Positions 47,612 to 56,547 of a stretch of DNA of 64,000 bases are shown here, one piece after another. Source of the stretch: Streptomyces anulatus (lineage in GTDB: Bacteria > Actinomycetota > Actinomycetes > Streptomycetales > Streptomycetaceae); the NCBI RefSeq assembly GCF_000721175.1, contig NZ_JOEZ01000001.1, forward strand, positions 1 through 64,000. The letters are read 5' to 3'. Position 1 is the stretch's first letter. Each line of letters opens with the position of its first letter. The translations under genes were made by a program, and so were the position numbers. The notes under the pieces are model-generated. The model did not search any database and was not told where the DNA came from. It was given only the letters and a program-made list of their open reading frames with translations.

Positions 47612-47644
47612 ACGGGCCGCGACCGGAGGACGGACGCGGCCCGT
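47612..47644 (+). terminator. Terminator of the VOC gene
   Basis: ACGGGCCGCG and CGCGGCCCGT form a perfect 10-bp stem around a 13-base loop, starting 19 bases after the stop. Confidence 0.75.
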
Positions 47645-47688
47645 TCGCATGCCCCCACCCGTAGCGTCCCGCATCCCGTACGTTCCTC

Positions 47689-47758
47689 CGAGAGCTCTCG
47701 CATCTGCGGTGGATCATCGTCCAGAGGTTGGCGAATGCAAGGCTGATTGCCCTAACTT
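47689..47758 (+). promoter_or_regulatory. Promoter region of the molybdate regulator
   Basis: CGAGAGCTCTCG (47689-47700) is a perfect 12-bp palindrome. TTGGCG (47728-47733) and TAACTT (47753-47758), spacer 19 bp, lie 28 bases downstream of it. Transcription would begin at or next to ATG 47766, so the message is probably leaderless. The palindrome is a candidate autoregulatory or Mo-responsive site. Confidence 0.45.
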
Positions 47759-47765
47759 GGTGCAC

Positions 47766-48161
47766 ATGCAGTCCTACACAATCGGCCAGGCAGCACGACT
47801 TCTCGGGGTCAGCCCCGACACCGCCCGCCGCTGGGCGGATGCCGGCCGGGTCGCGACCCATCGCGACGAGGCCGGCCGGCGTCTGATCGACGGCCGCGCG
47901 CTGGCCGCCTTCTCGATCGAGGTCGGCCAGGGCGCGGGCGACGAGGACGAGACCCCGTACACCTCGGCCCGCAACGCGTTCCCGGGCATCGTCACCGCGG
48001 TGAGACTCGGCGACGTCGCGGCCCAGGTCGAGATCCAGGCCGGCCCGCACCGGCTCGTCTCGCTCCTGACCCGGGAGGCGGTGGAGGAACTGGGTCTCGA
48101 GGTCGGCGTGCGGGCGACCGCCCGGGTGAAGTCGACCAGCGTGCACATCGACCGCACCTGA
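47766..48161 (+). CDS. HTH-molybdopterin (Mop/TOBE) regulator
   Basis: 131 residues. Residues 1-50 are a MerR/excisionase-like helix-turn-helix (YTIGQAARLLGVSPDTARRWADAGRVATHRDEAGRRLI); residues 65-131 are one Mop/TOBE molybdate-binding domain (SARNAFPGIVTAVRLGDVAA and VEIQAGPHRLVSLLTREAVE, ending ARVKSTSVHIDR). It is the simplest ModE-like arrangement: DNA binding plus a molybdate sensor. Located 135 bases upstream of modA, it likely controls molybdate import. Leaderless start probable. Confidence 0.88.
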   Translation: MQSYTIGQAARLLGVSPDTARRWADAGRVATHRDEAGRRLIDGRALAAFSIEVGQGAGDEDETPYTSARNAFPGIVTAVRLGDVAAQVEIQAGPHRLVSLLTREAVEELGLEVGVRATARVKSTSVHIDRT

Positions 48162-48296
48162 GTCCGCACCCCGGGCCGCTCCGGGAACCGGCCGACGACG
48201 GGCCCGGCCGGCCCCGGGCCGACGCCGGCCCGCCGCTGCCCACCTACCGCAGCCCCGCCCGCAGGCCGCGCACGCATCCAAGGAGCCCCGACCCTC

Positions 48297-49091
48297 ATGT
48301 CTCTCCCGGTCCACCGCCGCCGTACGGCCGCCGCCGTCCTGACCGCCGCCCTCCTGATCCCGCTCGGCGCGTGCGGCGACGACTCCGGCTCCGACAAGGC
48401 CGGGGACAGCGGATCGGGCGTCCCGAAGGCCGGCCTGACCGTGCTCGCCGCGTCCTCCCTGACGGACGTCTTCAAGGAGGCGGGGGCCGCGTACGAGAAG
48501 GAGAACCCCGGCACGAACGTGACGTTCTCCTTCGCCGGCTCCCAGGAACTGGCCGCCCAGGTCAAGCAGGGTGCCCCAGCCGACGTCCTGGTCACCGCGG
48601 ACACCAGGACGATGGACGGCCTCTCCGGCGACACCGGGAAGCCCACCGTCATCGCCGAGAACCGCCTGGTCATCGCCGTCGGCGAGGGCAACCCGGAGAA
48701 CGTCGAGAACCTCACGGACCTCGCCGGCCCGGAGCTGAAGGTCGTCCTGGCCGCCCCCGAGGTGCCGGTGGGCCGCTACGGCGCGCAGATCCTCGACGCG
48801 CGGAAGACCGGGGTGAAGCCGGTCTCCCAGGAGCCCAGCGCCCGCGCGGTCCTCAGCAAGATCTCGCTCGGCGAGGCGGACGCCGGGCTCGTCTACAGGA
48901 CCGACGCCGCGACCGCCACCGGCAAGGTCGACGCGATCGAGATCCCGGACGCGGAGAACGCCATCGTCTCCTATCCGGCCGCCGCACTGAAGACGTCGAA
49001 GCACGGCGAGGCCGCCGCCGCGTTCGTCGCCTGGCTCTCCACACCCGCCGCGCAGAAGATCCTCCAGGGCGCAGGCTTCCAGCAGCCGTGA
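48297..49091 (+). CDS. modA: Molybdate-binding lipoprotein ModA
   Basis: 264 residues. Lipoprotein signal with lipobox IPLGACG (Cys near 24). The periplasmic-type binding fold starts GLTVLAASSLTDVFKEAGAAY and continues with FSFAGSQELAAQVKQGAPADVLVTAD, the canonical ModA ligand loops (Ser residues that bind the oxyanion) and VPVGRYGAQIL. It captures molybdate or tungstate outside the membrane and delivers it to ModB. AAGGAG RBS 12 bases upstream. Confidence 0.92.
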   Translation: MSLPVHRRRTAAAVLTAALLIPLGACGDDSGSDKAGDSGSGVPKAGLTVLAASSLTDVFKEAGAAYEKENPGTNVTFSFAGSQELAAQVKQGAPADVLVTADTRTMDGLSGDTGKPTVIAENRLVIAVGEGNPENVENLTDLAGPELKVVLAAPEVPVGRYGAQILDARKTGVKPVSQEPSARAVLSKISLGEADAGLVYRTDAATATGKVDAIEIPDAENAIVSYPAAALKTSKHGEAAAAFVAWLSTPAAQKILQGAGFQQP

Positions 49092-49175
49092 CCGCCGCAC
49101 GCCCCGGCAGGCCGTACGGAACGCTCCGACAGGCCTGCCGGGCACCGCACTTCGAGCCGCCCGACGAGGTCGCCC

Positions 49176-51137
49176 ATGAAACGTCCAGCACTCCGCCGTA
49201 CACCAGTGGTCCGCGCCCCGCTCCTGCTGACGGTGCCCGCCCTGCTGGCCGTGGCGTTCCTGCTGCTGCCGCTCGCCGGCATCCTGGTCCGCACCTCCTG
49301 GGGCGAACTCGGCGCGCACCTCACGGCCGAGGCCACCACCCAGGCGCTCCGGCTCTCCCTGCTGGTCTCGCTCTGGTCCCTCGGCCTCTCGCTCCTGCTC
49401 GGGGTGCCGCTGGCCTGGCTGCTGGCCCGGGTGCCGTTCCCCGGCAAGGCGTTCGTCCGCTCGCTGGTCCTGCTGCCGATGGTCCTGCCGCCCACGGTCG
49501 GCGGCGTCGCCCTGCTGCTGGCGTTCGGGCGGCGCGGACTGCTCGGCCCCTGGCTGGAGGACACCTTCGGCGTCACGCTCCCCTTCCACACCTCGGGGGC
49601 CGTGCTCGCGGCGACGTTCGTCGCGATGCCGTTCCTGGTCATCTCGCTGGAGGGCGCGCTCGGCGGGCTGCGCCCCCGGTACGAGGAGACCGCCGCGTCC
49701 CTGGGGGCCTCGCCGGTACGGGTGTTCCTCACCGTGACCCTGCCGATGGTCGCCCCCGGGCTGATCGCCGGAGCGGCCCTGACCTGGGCGCGGGCGCTCG
49801 GCGAGTTCGGCGCGACCATCACCTTCGCCGGGAACCTCCCCGGCACCACACAGACCCTGCCGCTCCAGGTCTATCTGCTGCTCCAGGACTCGCCGGAGGC
49901 CGCCACCTCCGTGTCGCTGCTGCTCCTGGCCATCGCGATGATCGTGCTCATCGCGCTGCGCGGCCGCTGGACCGGCACCCCGGGCGACCATCGCGACCTC
50001 GCGAGCCGTGCGGCGGCGGCCCGGCCGGAGGAGCCGGCGGGCACCGCACCGGACGTCCTCCCCGAGCCGCCCCCCGAACCGCTGAGGAAGGCCCCCCGGG
50101 AACCCTGGCCGCTGCACGCCGACGTCACCGGCTTCACCCACCTCACCCTGGATGCCGGGCCCGGCACCACCATCGCGGTGGTCGGCCCCAACGGCGCGGG
50201 CAAGACGACGCTCCTGCGGGCCCTCCTCGGCCTCACACCCCGTGCGCACGCCCGACTGCGCCTGGGCGACAGCGACGTCACCGCCCTCCCTCCGCACCGC
50301 CGTGGCGTCGCCTGGGTGCCCCAGGACGGGGCGCTCTTCCCGCACCTGAGCGCGCTGGCCAACACGGCGTACGGGCTCCGCGCCCACGGCGTGCCCCGCG
50401 CCGGGGCCCGGCGCGAGGCCCAGGGCTGGCTGGACCGGCTCGGGGTGGGCCACCTCGCCCAGCGCAAGCCCGCCCAGCTCTCCGGCGGCCAGGCCCAACG
50501 CGTCGCCCTCGCCCGCGCGCTGGCCGCCCGCCCGCGCCTGCTGCTGCTGGACGAACCGCTCGCCGCCCTCGACCAGACCACCCGGGCCCGGGTGCGGCAC
50601 ACCCTGCGCGGGCACCTCGCGGACTTCGGCGGGGTCTGCCTGATCGTCACCCACGACCCGGTGGAGGCGGTCTCGCTGGCCGACCGGGTCCTGGTGCTGG
50701 AGGACGGCCGGGTTCTCCAGGACGAGCCACCCGCCGAGGTCACCCGGCACCCGCGCTCGCCGTGGGTGGCCCGGATGCTGGGCCGCAACGCCTGGCCCGG
50801 CACCGCCACCGCCGACGGCCTGGCGCCGGAGGGCGGCGGACACCTCGTGGTGGCCGAGCCTCTCCCGGCGGGCACGGACGCCCTCGCGGTCATCGCCCCG
50901 GAAGCCGTCTCCGTACACCGGGAGCGGCCCACCGGCTCCCCGCGCAACGTCTGGCCCGGCACGGTCCGCGAGATCACCTCGGGCGGCAGCCGGCTACGGC
51001 TGCTGATCACCTCGGCCGAGGCCCCTGACCTGGTCGCGGAGATCACCCCGCAGGCGGCCGCCGAGCTGGGCATCGCCGACGGGAGCGCCGTCTGGACCAG
51101 CGTGAAGGCCACGGAGGCGACGGTCGTCCCGCTCTGA
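49176..51137 (+). CDS. modBC: Fused molybdate ABC permease-ATPase (ModB-ModC)
   Basis: 653 residues combining two normally separate subunits. Residues 1-265 are the ModB permease with about five to six helices and the EAA loop (EETAASLGASPVRVFLTVTLP). A Pro-rich linker (about 270-315) leads to the ModC ATPase: Walker A GPNGAGKTT (about 338), Q-loop VPQDGALFP, signature LSGGQAQRVALARAL, Walker B LLLLDEPLAALDQ, H-loop VTHDP. A TOBE domain closes the C-terminus. Fusion guarantees 1:1 assembly and may be inherited in actinobacteria; see finding. Confidence 0.92.
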   Translation: MKRPALRRTPVVRAPLLLTVPALLAVAFLLLPLAGILVRTSWGELGAHLTAEATTQALRLSLLVSLWSLGLSLLLGVPLAWLLARVPFPGKAFVRSLVLLPMVLPPTVGGVALLLAFGRRGLLGPWLEDTFGVTLPFHTSGAVLAATFVAMPFLVISLEGALGGLRPRYEETAASLGASPVRVFLTVTLPMVAPGLIAGAALTWARALGEFGATITFAGNLPGTTQTLPLQVYLLLQDSPEAATSVSLLLLAIAMIVLIALRGRWTGTPGDHRDLASRAAAARPEEPAGTAPDVLPEPPPEPLRKAPREPWPLHADVTGFTHLTLDAGPGTTIAVVGPNGAGKTTLLRALLGLTPRAHARLRLGDSDVTALPPHRRGVAWVPQDGALFPHLSALANTAYGLRAHGVPRAGARREAQGWLDRLGVGHLAQRKPAQLSGGQAQRVALARALAARPRLLLLDEPLAALDQTTRARVRHTLRGHLADFGGVCLIVTHDPVEAVSLADRVLVLEDGRVLQDEPPAEVTRHPRSPWVARMLGRNAWPGTATADGLAPEGGGHLVVAEPLPAGTDALAVIAPEAVSVHRERPTGSPRNVWPGTVREITSGGSRLRLLITSAEAPDLVAEITPQAAAELGIADGSAVWTSVKATEATVVPL

Positions 51138-51149
51138 GTCCCATCAGCC

Positions 51150-51201
51150 GCGTCCGGGAGCGGCGTCCGGGAGCGGCGTCGGGAAGCCGCGTCCGGGAGC
51201 C
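51150..51201 (+). repeat. Four 13-bp tandem repeats after modBC
   Basis: GCGTCCGGGAGCG recurs at exact 13-bp spacing from 51150, 51163, 51176 (two mismatched and shifted bases) and 51189. Noncoding, between modBC and the PH-domain gene. Likely slippage-generated; it could affect termination. Confidence 0.7.
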
Positions 51202-51267
51202 GGCGGGGAACCATCACCCCCGCCGGCTCGTACTTCTGTACGTACGACGACCGAGAAACGGGGACCC

Positions 51268-51633
51268 ATGGCACTGTTCGGCAACGCCCACACGATCAAG
51301 CCCGCCACCGCCCAGCAGGACTACGCCCGGCTCCTCGGGCAGGACGAGCAGGTGCACGCCGCGTTCCTGCTGATCCGCGACACCATCCTGTTCACGGACC
51401 GGCGGCTGATCCTCGTCGACAAGCAGGGCATCACCGGCAAGAAGGTGGAGTACCACTCCGTGCCGTACCGCAGCATCACCCACTTCGCGGTGGAGACGGC
51501 TGGAACGTTCGACCTCGACGCCGAGCTGAAGATCTGGATCTCGGGCAACCCGACCCCGCTCCAGAAGACGTTCACCAAGGGCGTCGACATCTACGAGGTG
51601 CAGGCGATACTCACGCAGTTCGTCGCCCGCTGA
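51268..51633 (+). CDS. PH domain-containing protein (YvbH-like)
   Basis: 121 residues forming a single bacterial PH domain: DYARLLGQDEQVHAAFLLIRD, TILFTDRRLILVDKQGITGKK and VEYHSVPYRSITHFAVETAG, ending in the C-terminal helix VQAILTQFVAR. Family members (bPH_1) are small cytoplasmic proteins of unknown role, often single-gene units in actinobacteria, some in stress regulons. Clear RBS-like GGGGACCC before the ATG. Confidence 0.88.
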   Translation: MALFGNAHTIKPATAQQDYARLLGQDEQVHAAFLLIRDTILFTDRRLILVDKQGITGKKVEYHSVPYRSITHFAVETAGTFDLDAELKIWISGNPTPLQKTFTKGVDIYEVQAILTQFVAR

Positions 51634-51663
51634 GGGCTGTCCCACGGCCGGTCGGAGAGCCGG

Positions 51664-52434
51664 TCAGAAAGACGGGCGCAGCCGGGCCGCGGCCGAGTGC
51701 CCGGGCGCGGCTGCGCGCATCTTCGCGGCGCGCTCCCGCAGTTCGGGCAGCAGGTCGTGGAGCGCGTCGCCGGGACAGCGGGTCTCGAAGCTGTCGCGGT
51801 GTCCCGAGACGACGTGCAGCCGGGCCACCTGGCCCCGGTCGAAGCGGCTCTCGTCGTTCGTCGAGACCAGGTCGACCATGCCCAGCGGATCCGCCCCGGG
51901 CCGCAGCTTCCAGGCGGTGAGCTTCACCAGGGCGTCCATCATCGGCTCCGGCACCTCGGCCCCCGCGCCGAAGTTCCCGATCGCCGCGATGCCGACCGTG
52001 TCGGTGTTGAACCCCTTGGTGTGCGCGCCGAGCACCGAACGGCCGACGCCGCCCGCGCGGCCCTCGTAGATGGTGCCGCAGCGGTCGACGAGGAAGTTGT
52101 AGCCGATGTCGTCCCAGCCGTCCTGCCGGATGTGGTCGCTCTGGACGGCCCGGATCAGATCCGGTGCGTCCGCGCAGTCGTAGTCACCGGGGTTGCCGGT
52201 GTGATGGACGAACACCGCCCGCGCCGCACCCGTGTAGTGCGGCCCCTCACGGACCAGGTCCTCGTCCGCGTGCCATTCCCGGCGGCTGACGACGGCCGGC
52301 TGCGGCAGTCCGCGCGGCGGGCGGGGGCCGGTTGCCAGCTCCGTCCGGGGCCCGTGGGAAGCCGGACCGTCCCCGAGCACCAGGAGGGCCAGGGGCAGGA
52401 CCAGAACGCCCAGGACGAGTCGGCGGGACCACAT
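51664..52434 (-). CDS. Secreted peptidoglycan-recognition/amidase (PGRP) protein
   Basis: 256 residues from ATG 52434. Signal peptide (MWSRRLVLGVLVLPLALLVLG). PGRP/Amidase_2 domain from about 45: AVVSRREWHADEDLV, VFVHHTGNPGDYDC (zinc His), YNFLVDRCGTIYEGRAGG, GAHTKGFNTDTVGIA, and the late SGHRDSFETRCPGDAL with the zinc His and Cys. Zn-dependent N-acetylmuramoyl-L-alanine amidase is the family activity: cleavage of stem peptides from glycan strands. Probably acts on its own or competitors' walls in the extracellular space. Confidence 0.88.
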   Translation of the reverse strand: MWSRRLVLGVLVLPLALLVLGDGPASHGPRTELATGPRPPRGLPQPAVVSRREWHADEDLVREGPHYTGAARAVFVHHTGNPGDYDCADAPDLIRAVQSDHIRQDGWDDIGYNFLVDRCGTIYEGRAGGVGRSVLGAHTKGFNTDTVGIAAIGNFGAGAEVPEPMMDALVKLTAWKLRPGADPLGMVDLVSTNDESRFDRGQVARLHVVSGHRDSFETRCPGDALHDLLPELRERAAKMRAAAPGHSAAARLRPSF

Positions 52435-52623
52435 GGACTCCACCCTGCGCCCCGGCACCCGGCTTCGCAGAGGAGCGAGCCGATCGGGTGACCACCCACC
52501 GGCCCTCCGCCGAGCCCCACCGCGGGGGCGGTTCGTCCGTGATGCGGGTATCGCCCGGTCTCCTTACGATGTGATCCGGATCATCGCCCGCTCCCGGCGC
52601 GGTGCCCGGCGGAGCGAGGAACC

Positions 52624-54126
52624 ATGGCCCACGCCCGTGTGCGGGACGAACCGGATGTCGGCCTCAGGCCGAACGCGATCGGGTTCGTCGACGCCCTTGT
52701 CATCGGACTGAACGCGACCTCCCCGGCGTACTCGCTGGCCGCCGTCATCGGCCCGATCGTCGCCCTGGTGGGTATCTACGCCCCGGGCGTCATGTTCGCC
52801 TCGTTCGTGCCGATGCTGCTGATCGCCTCGGCGTTCTACTACCTGAACAAGGTCGACCAGGACTGCGGCACCACGTTCTCCTGGGTGACCCGGGCGATGG
52901 GCCCCTGGGCGGGCTGGCTGGGCGGCTGGGCGATCACCATGACCGGCGTCCTGGTGGTGGGCTCGCTGGCCGATGTGGCGGTGAGCTTCACCCTGCTGGC
53001 GGTGGGTCTGGACGGCTGGGTCGGAAACGACTTCGTGCGCCAGCTGCTCACCGTGCTGCTGATCATCGTGATGACCGGGCTCTGCGTGATCGGCACCGAG
53101 CTCTCCGCCAAGGTGCAGAACGCGCTGATCCTCCTCCAGGTCGCGTTCCTGCTGGTCTTCGTCGTGGTGGCGCTCTACCGGGTGTACGCGGGCACGACCG
53201 GCTTCGACTCGGTCGAGCCGTCCGTCGGCTGGCTGGACCCGTTCGGCGCGGGCGGGGCGGCGCTGACCGGCGGGCTGCTGCTCGGGGTGTTCATCTACTG
53301 GGGCTGGGAGTCCGCGGTCAACCTCACCGAGGAGACCGAGAACTCCGCGAGCGCCCCGGGCAAGGCGGGCCTGTGGTCCACCGTGGTGCTCCTGGTGACC
53401 TATCTGTCGGTCGCCACCGCGATCGTCGCCTTCGCGGGTACGGCGTTCCTGGCGGAGAACGCGGGCGAGGAGGAGTTCATCTTCGCCCAGCTCGCCGGGG
53501 ACGTCCTGGGCGGCTGGGACTGGGTCCTGCTGCTGGCGGTGGCCACCTCCGCGATCGCCTCGACCCAGACCACCATCATCCCGGCGTCCCGGACCGCGCT
53601 GTCCATGGCCCGCCGTCAGGCGCTGCCGCAGCACTTCGGGCACATCAGCCCCCGGTTCCGTACCCCGGACGTCAGTACGTGGTGGGTCGCCGGGATCGCG
53701 ATCGCCTGGTACCTGGTGGTGAACCGGATCAGCACCGAAGCGCTCTTCGACTCCCTCACCGCGCTGTCCCTGCTGATCGCCTTCTACTACGCGCTCACCG
53801 GAGTGGCCTGCGCGGTCTACTACCGGCGTCATCTCACCGAGAGCGTGCGCAACTTCCTCCTCATCGGCCTCGGCCCGGTGGTCGGCGCCGGGCTGCTGAC
53901 CTGGCTGCTGGTGCGCTCGGTCGTCGACATGTCCGACCCGGCCAACTCCTACAGCGGCACCTCCTGGTTCGGGCTCGGCCCGCCGCTGGTCATCGGCATC
54001 GCGATCTCCCTGGCCGGCGTGGTCCTGATGGTGGTGTGGCGGCTCCGGGACGCGGTGTTCTGGCAGGAGCGGCCAGGGGTCGCCGACCCGGACCTGGTGC
54101 CCGCCCGCGCCCGGAAGGAACGCTGA
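52624..54126 (+). CDS. APC family amino acid permease
   Basis: 500 residues with about twelve hydrophobic helices. The first helix carries IGFVDALVIGLNATSPAYSLA, a variant of the APC consensus, and CGTTFSWVTRAMGPWAGWLGGW is the conserved stretch after helix 2. NLTEETENSASAPGKAGLWS follows helix 6. Substrate not inferable; relatives import amino acids or polyamines. GAGGAACC RBS. One base separates its stop from the universal stress protein start, so they are co-expressed. Confidence 0.85.
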   Translation: MAHARVRDEPDVGLRPNAIGFVDALVIGLNATSPAYSLAAVIGPIVALVGIYAPGVMFASFVPMLLIASAFYYLNKVDQDCGTTFSWVTRAMGPWAGWLGGWAITMTGVLVVGSLADVAVSFTLLAVGLDGWVGNDFVRQLLTVLLIIVMTGLCVIGTELSAKVQNALILLQVAFLLVFVVVALYRVYAGTTGFDSVEPSVGWLDPFGAGGAALTGGLLLGVFIYWGWESAVNLTEETENSASAPGKAGLWSTVVLLVTYLSVATAIVAFAGTAFLAENAGEEEFIFAQLAGDVLGGWDWVLLLAVATSAIASTQTTIIPASRTALSMARRQALPQHFGHISPRFRTPDVSTWWVAGIAIAWYLVVNRISTEALFDSLTALSLLIAFYYALTGVACAVYYRRHLTESVRNFLLIGLGPVVGAGLLTWLLVRSVVDMSDPANSYSGTSWFGLGPPLVIGIAISLAGVVLMVVWRLRDAVFWQERPGVADPDLVPARARKER

Positions 54127-54127
54127 G

Positions 54128-54556
54128 ATGTCGGTCGTCCTCGGTTACGACGAGTCCCCCGGCGCCGCCCGCGCCCTGCGCATCGCCATCGAGGTGGCGG
54201 CGGCGTACGGGGAGGAACTGGTCCTCGTCTACGGGGCCGCCGCCCCCGGACCGCGCGAAGGCGCGGAGTACCGCAGCCACTACGACGCGATCCGGCAGGC
54301 CGGCCGCACCGGCCTGGAGCACGCCCTCACCGCCGCCGAGGAGGCAGGCGTACCGGCGACCGTCGAGGTGCTGGACGAGGGCCCCGCACAGGCGCTCCTA
54401 AAGGCGGCCGAATGGCACGGTGCCCGGGTCATCGTGGTCGGCACCTGGGGCGAGAGCCCGATGCGCGGGGCCCTGCTGGGCTCGACCCCGCACAAGCTGC
54501 TGCACATGTCCAAGATCCCCGTGCTGTGCGTCCCCACGGAGGAGGGCGCGTTCTGA
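54128..54556 (+). CDS. Universal stress protein
   Basis: 142 residues, one UspA domain. ATP-binding pattern: VVLGYDESPGAARALRIAIE at the start and GTWGESPMRGALLGSTPHKLLHMSKIPVL at the end, the G-x2-G-x9-G(S/T) signature of ATP-binding USPs. Located directly downstream of the permease, which suggests it modulates transport under stress, a common pairing in Streptomyces. Confidence 0.9.
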   Translation: MSVVLGYDESPGAARALRIAIEVAAAYGEELVLVYGAAAPGPREGAEYRSHYDAIRQAGRTGLEHALTAAEEAGVPATVEVLDEGPAQALLKAAEWHGARVIVVGTWGESPMRGALLGSTPHKLLHMSKIPVLCVPTEEGAF

Positions 54557-54651
54557 CGGCGCGGGAGCTCGCAGCCGCCCGCGCGAACCGGCCGGAAGTG
54601 ATGCAGGACACAGTGGGCGGAGGGAACGCCTCCGCGTTCTAGGGTGTCAAG

Positions 54652-55740
54652 ATGCCTTCCCCACTCACGGCCGAGCAGCCGCGCCCCACCGCCGCTGTCG
54701 GCGCCCCGGAGACCGGAAAGCCACCGTCCGGCGGCCGGGACCACTTCTTCGACAACGCGAAGTACCTGGCCATCGTGCTGGTGGCGATCGGACACGCCTG
54801 GGAACCCCTGCCCCCCGGCCGCCTCGTGGAAGCGGCGTACACCTTCATCTACACGTTCCACATGCCGGTGTTCATCCTGATCGCCGGCTACTTCTCGCGG
54901 AACTTCGAACTGCGGCCGGACCGGGTGTGGAAGCTGGTCACCAGCCTGCTGGTGCCCTACATCCTGTTCGAGATCCTCTACACGCTCTTCCACCGCGCCC
55001 TGCGCGACCCTGACTATTCGCTGTCGCTGCTGGAGCCCTACTGGCTGCTGTGGTTCCTGCCCGCCCTGTTCCTCTGGCGGCTGTCCACCCCGCTGTGGCA
55101 GGCCGTGCGCTTCCCGGTGCTGGTGTCCCTCGCCATCGCCGCCGTGGCGACGGTCTCGCCCGCCGCCGACGGAACGCTCCAGATCCAGCGCATCCTGCAG
55201 TTCCTGCCGTTCTACGTCCTGGGACTGCGGATGGGCCCGCACCACTTCGAGCTGGTCCGCCGCACCTGGGTGCGCGTCGTCTCCGTGCCCGTCTTCGCCG
55301 CCGGGATGCTCCTGGCGTACTGGCTGGTGCCCCGGATCTCGACCTCGTGGTTCTACCGCAAGAACAGCGCCCAGGAGCTGGACACCGCCGAGTGGACCGG
55401 CCCGGCGGCCACGCTCCTGCTGTTCCTGGCCGCCGTCGTGCTCGGCGCGTGCTTCCTCGCCTGGGTGCCGAGGGGCCGCAGCTGGATGACCGCACTGGGC
55501 ACCTGCACGCTGTACGGGTATCTGCTGCACGGCTTCGTCGTCCGGGCCCTGCGCTACGAGGGCTTCTACGACCGGCCGTTCTTCAACACCACGATGGGCA
55601 CGGTCGCCGTCACCGTGGGCGCCGCCGTCATGGTGACCCTGTCCTGCACGCCCCCGGTCCGGCGCCTGCTGAAGCCCCTGCTGGAGCCGCGCATGGAGTG
55701 GGCCCGGCAGAAGCCGGCGCCGGCCGCGAAGGCGTCCTGA
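54652..55740 (+). CDS. Acyltransferase family membrane protein
   Basis: 362 residues, about ten helices. HFFDNAKYLAIVLVAIGHAW contains the catalytic His of the acyltransferase-3 family, followed by YTFIYTFHMPVFILIAGYFS. Members O-acetylate sugars or cell-wall polymers (OpgC/fucose 4-O-acetylase type). A TAGGGT box at 54640-54645 ends 6 bases before the ATG, so the transcript is probably leaderless. Substrate unknown. Confidence 0.85.
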   Translation: MPSPLTAEQPRPTAAVGAPETGKPPSGGRDHFFDNAKYLAIVLVAIGHAWEPLPPGRLVEAAYTFIYTFHMPVFILIAGYFSRNFELRPDRVWKLVTSLLVPYILFEILYTLFHRALRDPDYSLSLLEPYWLLWFLPALFLWRLSTPLWQAVRFPVLVSLAIAAVATVSPAADGTLQIQRILQFLPFYVLGLRMGPHHFELVRRTWVRVVSVPVFAAGMLLAYWLVPRISTSWFYRKNSAQELDTAEWTGPAATLLLFLAAVVLGACFLAWVPRGRSWMTALGTCTLYGYLLHGFVVRALRYEGFYDRPFFNTTMGTVAVTVGAAVMVTLSCTPPVRRLLKPLLEPRMEWARQKPAPAAKAS

Positions 55741-55987
55741 GACGCCTGGCAGCCGGGCGGCGGGGAGGGCTCAGTGATCCACGACGACCGTACGGCCGAG
55801 GACCGCGACGTCTTCCAGGACGTCCTCCAGCGGATCGTCGATCTGGCCCGTCACGATCAGGCCACCTGCGGTCCGTTGTGGGCGTCGGTGTGCGTCTCGT
55901 CGGCGCGGGCCGCGGCGACGGGCGGCACGGACCCCACCACCGTCAGGCCTGACGCGGTCGGCTTTCTCTTCATGGAGCCGAACATGA

Positions 55988-56026
55988 CACGCCCCGCGAC
56001 GCCCGAAGTCGGCGTCGCGGGGCGTG
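55988..56026. terminator. Bidirectional terminator hairpin
   Basis: CACGCCCCGCGACGCC pairs perfectly with GGCGTCGCGGGGCGTG (16 bp) over a 7-base loop, between the convergent acyltransferase and SCO5918-family genes. The 247 bases before it (55741-55987) contain an open frame from GTG 55774 that I do not consider a proven gene. Confidence 0.85.
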
Positions 56027-56036
56027 GAAGCGGGTC

Positions 56037-56399
56037 TCAGACCCCGTCGGCCCGGGGTACGGACACGGCTCCGGGAGCCTCGGTCCGCGCCTCGGCCGGG
56101 GTGCCCAGCAGCGCGGAGGCCGTCTCCAGCGGGGTGCGGACGGGGGCCGGCGCGGGCACGGCCGACTCGGCGGTACGGCAGGTGAATCCGAGCTTGGACA
56201 GCGCCCGGACGACCTCGGCGGAGCTGAAGTCCCGGCGGTCCTGCCGGGTGATCACTTCACCCACCTGCTTGACGGGGTAGACCCGGCGGCTGATGACCAC
56301 CGCGTCGCCCGTGACGGGTTCGGGCTTGATGCCCTTCATCGAGTCCTCCACCTCGTTCTTGAACAGATCGAAGGGGAAGCGGGCGATGACACAGCGCAT
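56037..56399 (-). CDS. SCO5918 family protein
   Basis: 120 residues. The conserved first part MRCVIARFPFDLFKNEVEDS, MKGIKPEPVTGDAVVISRRV, YPVKQVGEVITRQDRRDFSS matches a Streptomyces-specific family found next to DEAD-box helicases and cold-shock genes. The C-terminus is low-complexity Ala/Pro. Function unknown; the basic charge and location suggest an RNA-associated cold-shock partner. Same strand as the helicase and separated from it by 148 bases with a terminator. Confidence 0.8.
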   Translation of the reverse strand: MRCVIARFPFDLFKNEVEDSMKGIKPEPVTGDAVVISRRVYPVKQVGEVITRQDRRDFSSAEVVRALSKLGFTCRTAESAVPAPAPVRTPLETASALLGTPAEARTEAPGAVSVPRADGV

Positions 56400-56515
56400 G
56401 GTTCCTCAACAGGGATCGAGTGCACGGGGGACGTGTCGGGTGCACGGGGGGACGTACGGGAGCCCCGAGCGGGGGGCTCGGTGCACGCACCGGAGAGGGT
56501 CGCCGGGCGTACGGG

Positions 56516-56541
56516 GCGGCCGGCGGTGCACCGCCGGCCGC
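56516..56541 (-). terminator. Terminator of the DEAD-box helicase gene
   Basis: A perfect 26-bp palindrome (GCGGCCGGCGG, TGCA centre, CCGCCGGCCGC), 7 bases beyond the helicase stop. AGCCCC...GGGGCT at 56461-56478 adds a second small hairpin. Confidence 0.85.
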
Positions 56542-56547
56542 ACGGGA

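Noticed and set aside
55774..56280. Open frame from GTG 55774 with a plausible beginning (VIHDDRTAEDRDVFQDVLQR)
   Set aside because: It runs through the strong terminator hairpin and then antisense to the SCO5918-family gene; at most a short decayed fragment.
56405..56470. Repeated GTGCACGGGGG motifs resembling a short array
   Set aside because: Only two irregular copies; no CRISPR-like repeat-spacer regularity and no cas genes in the window.
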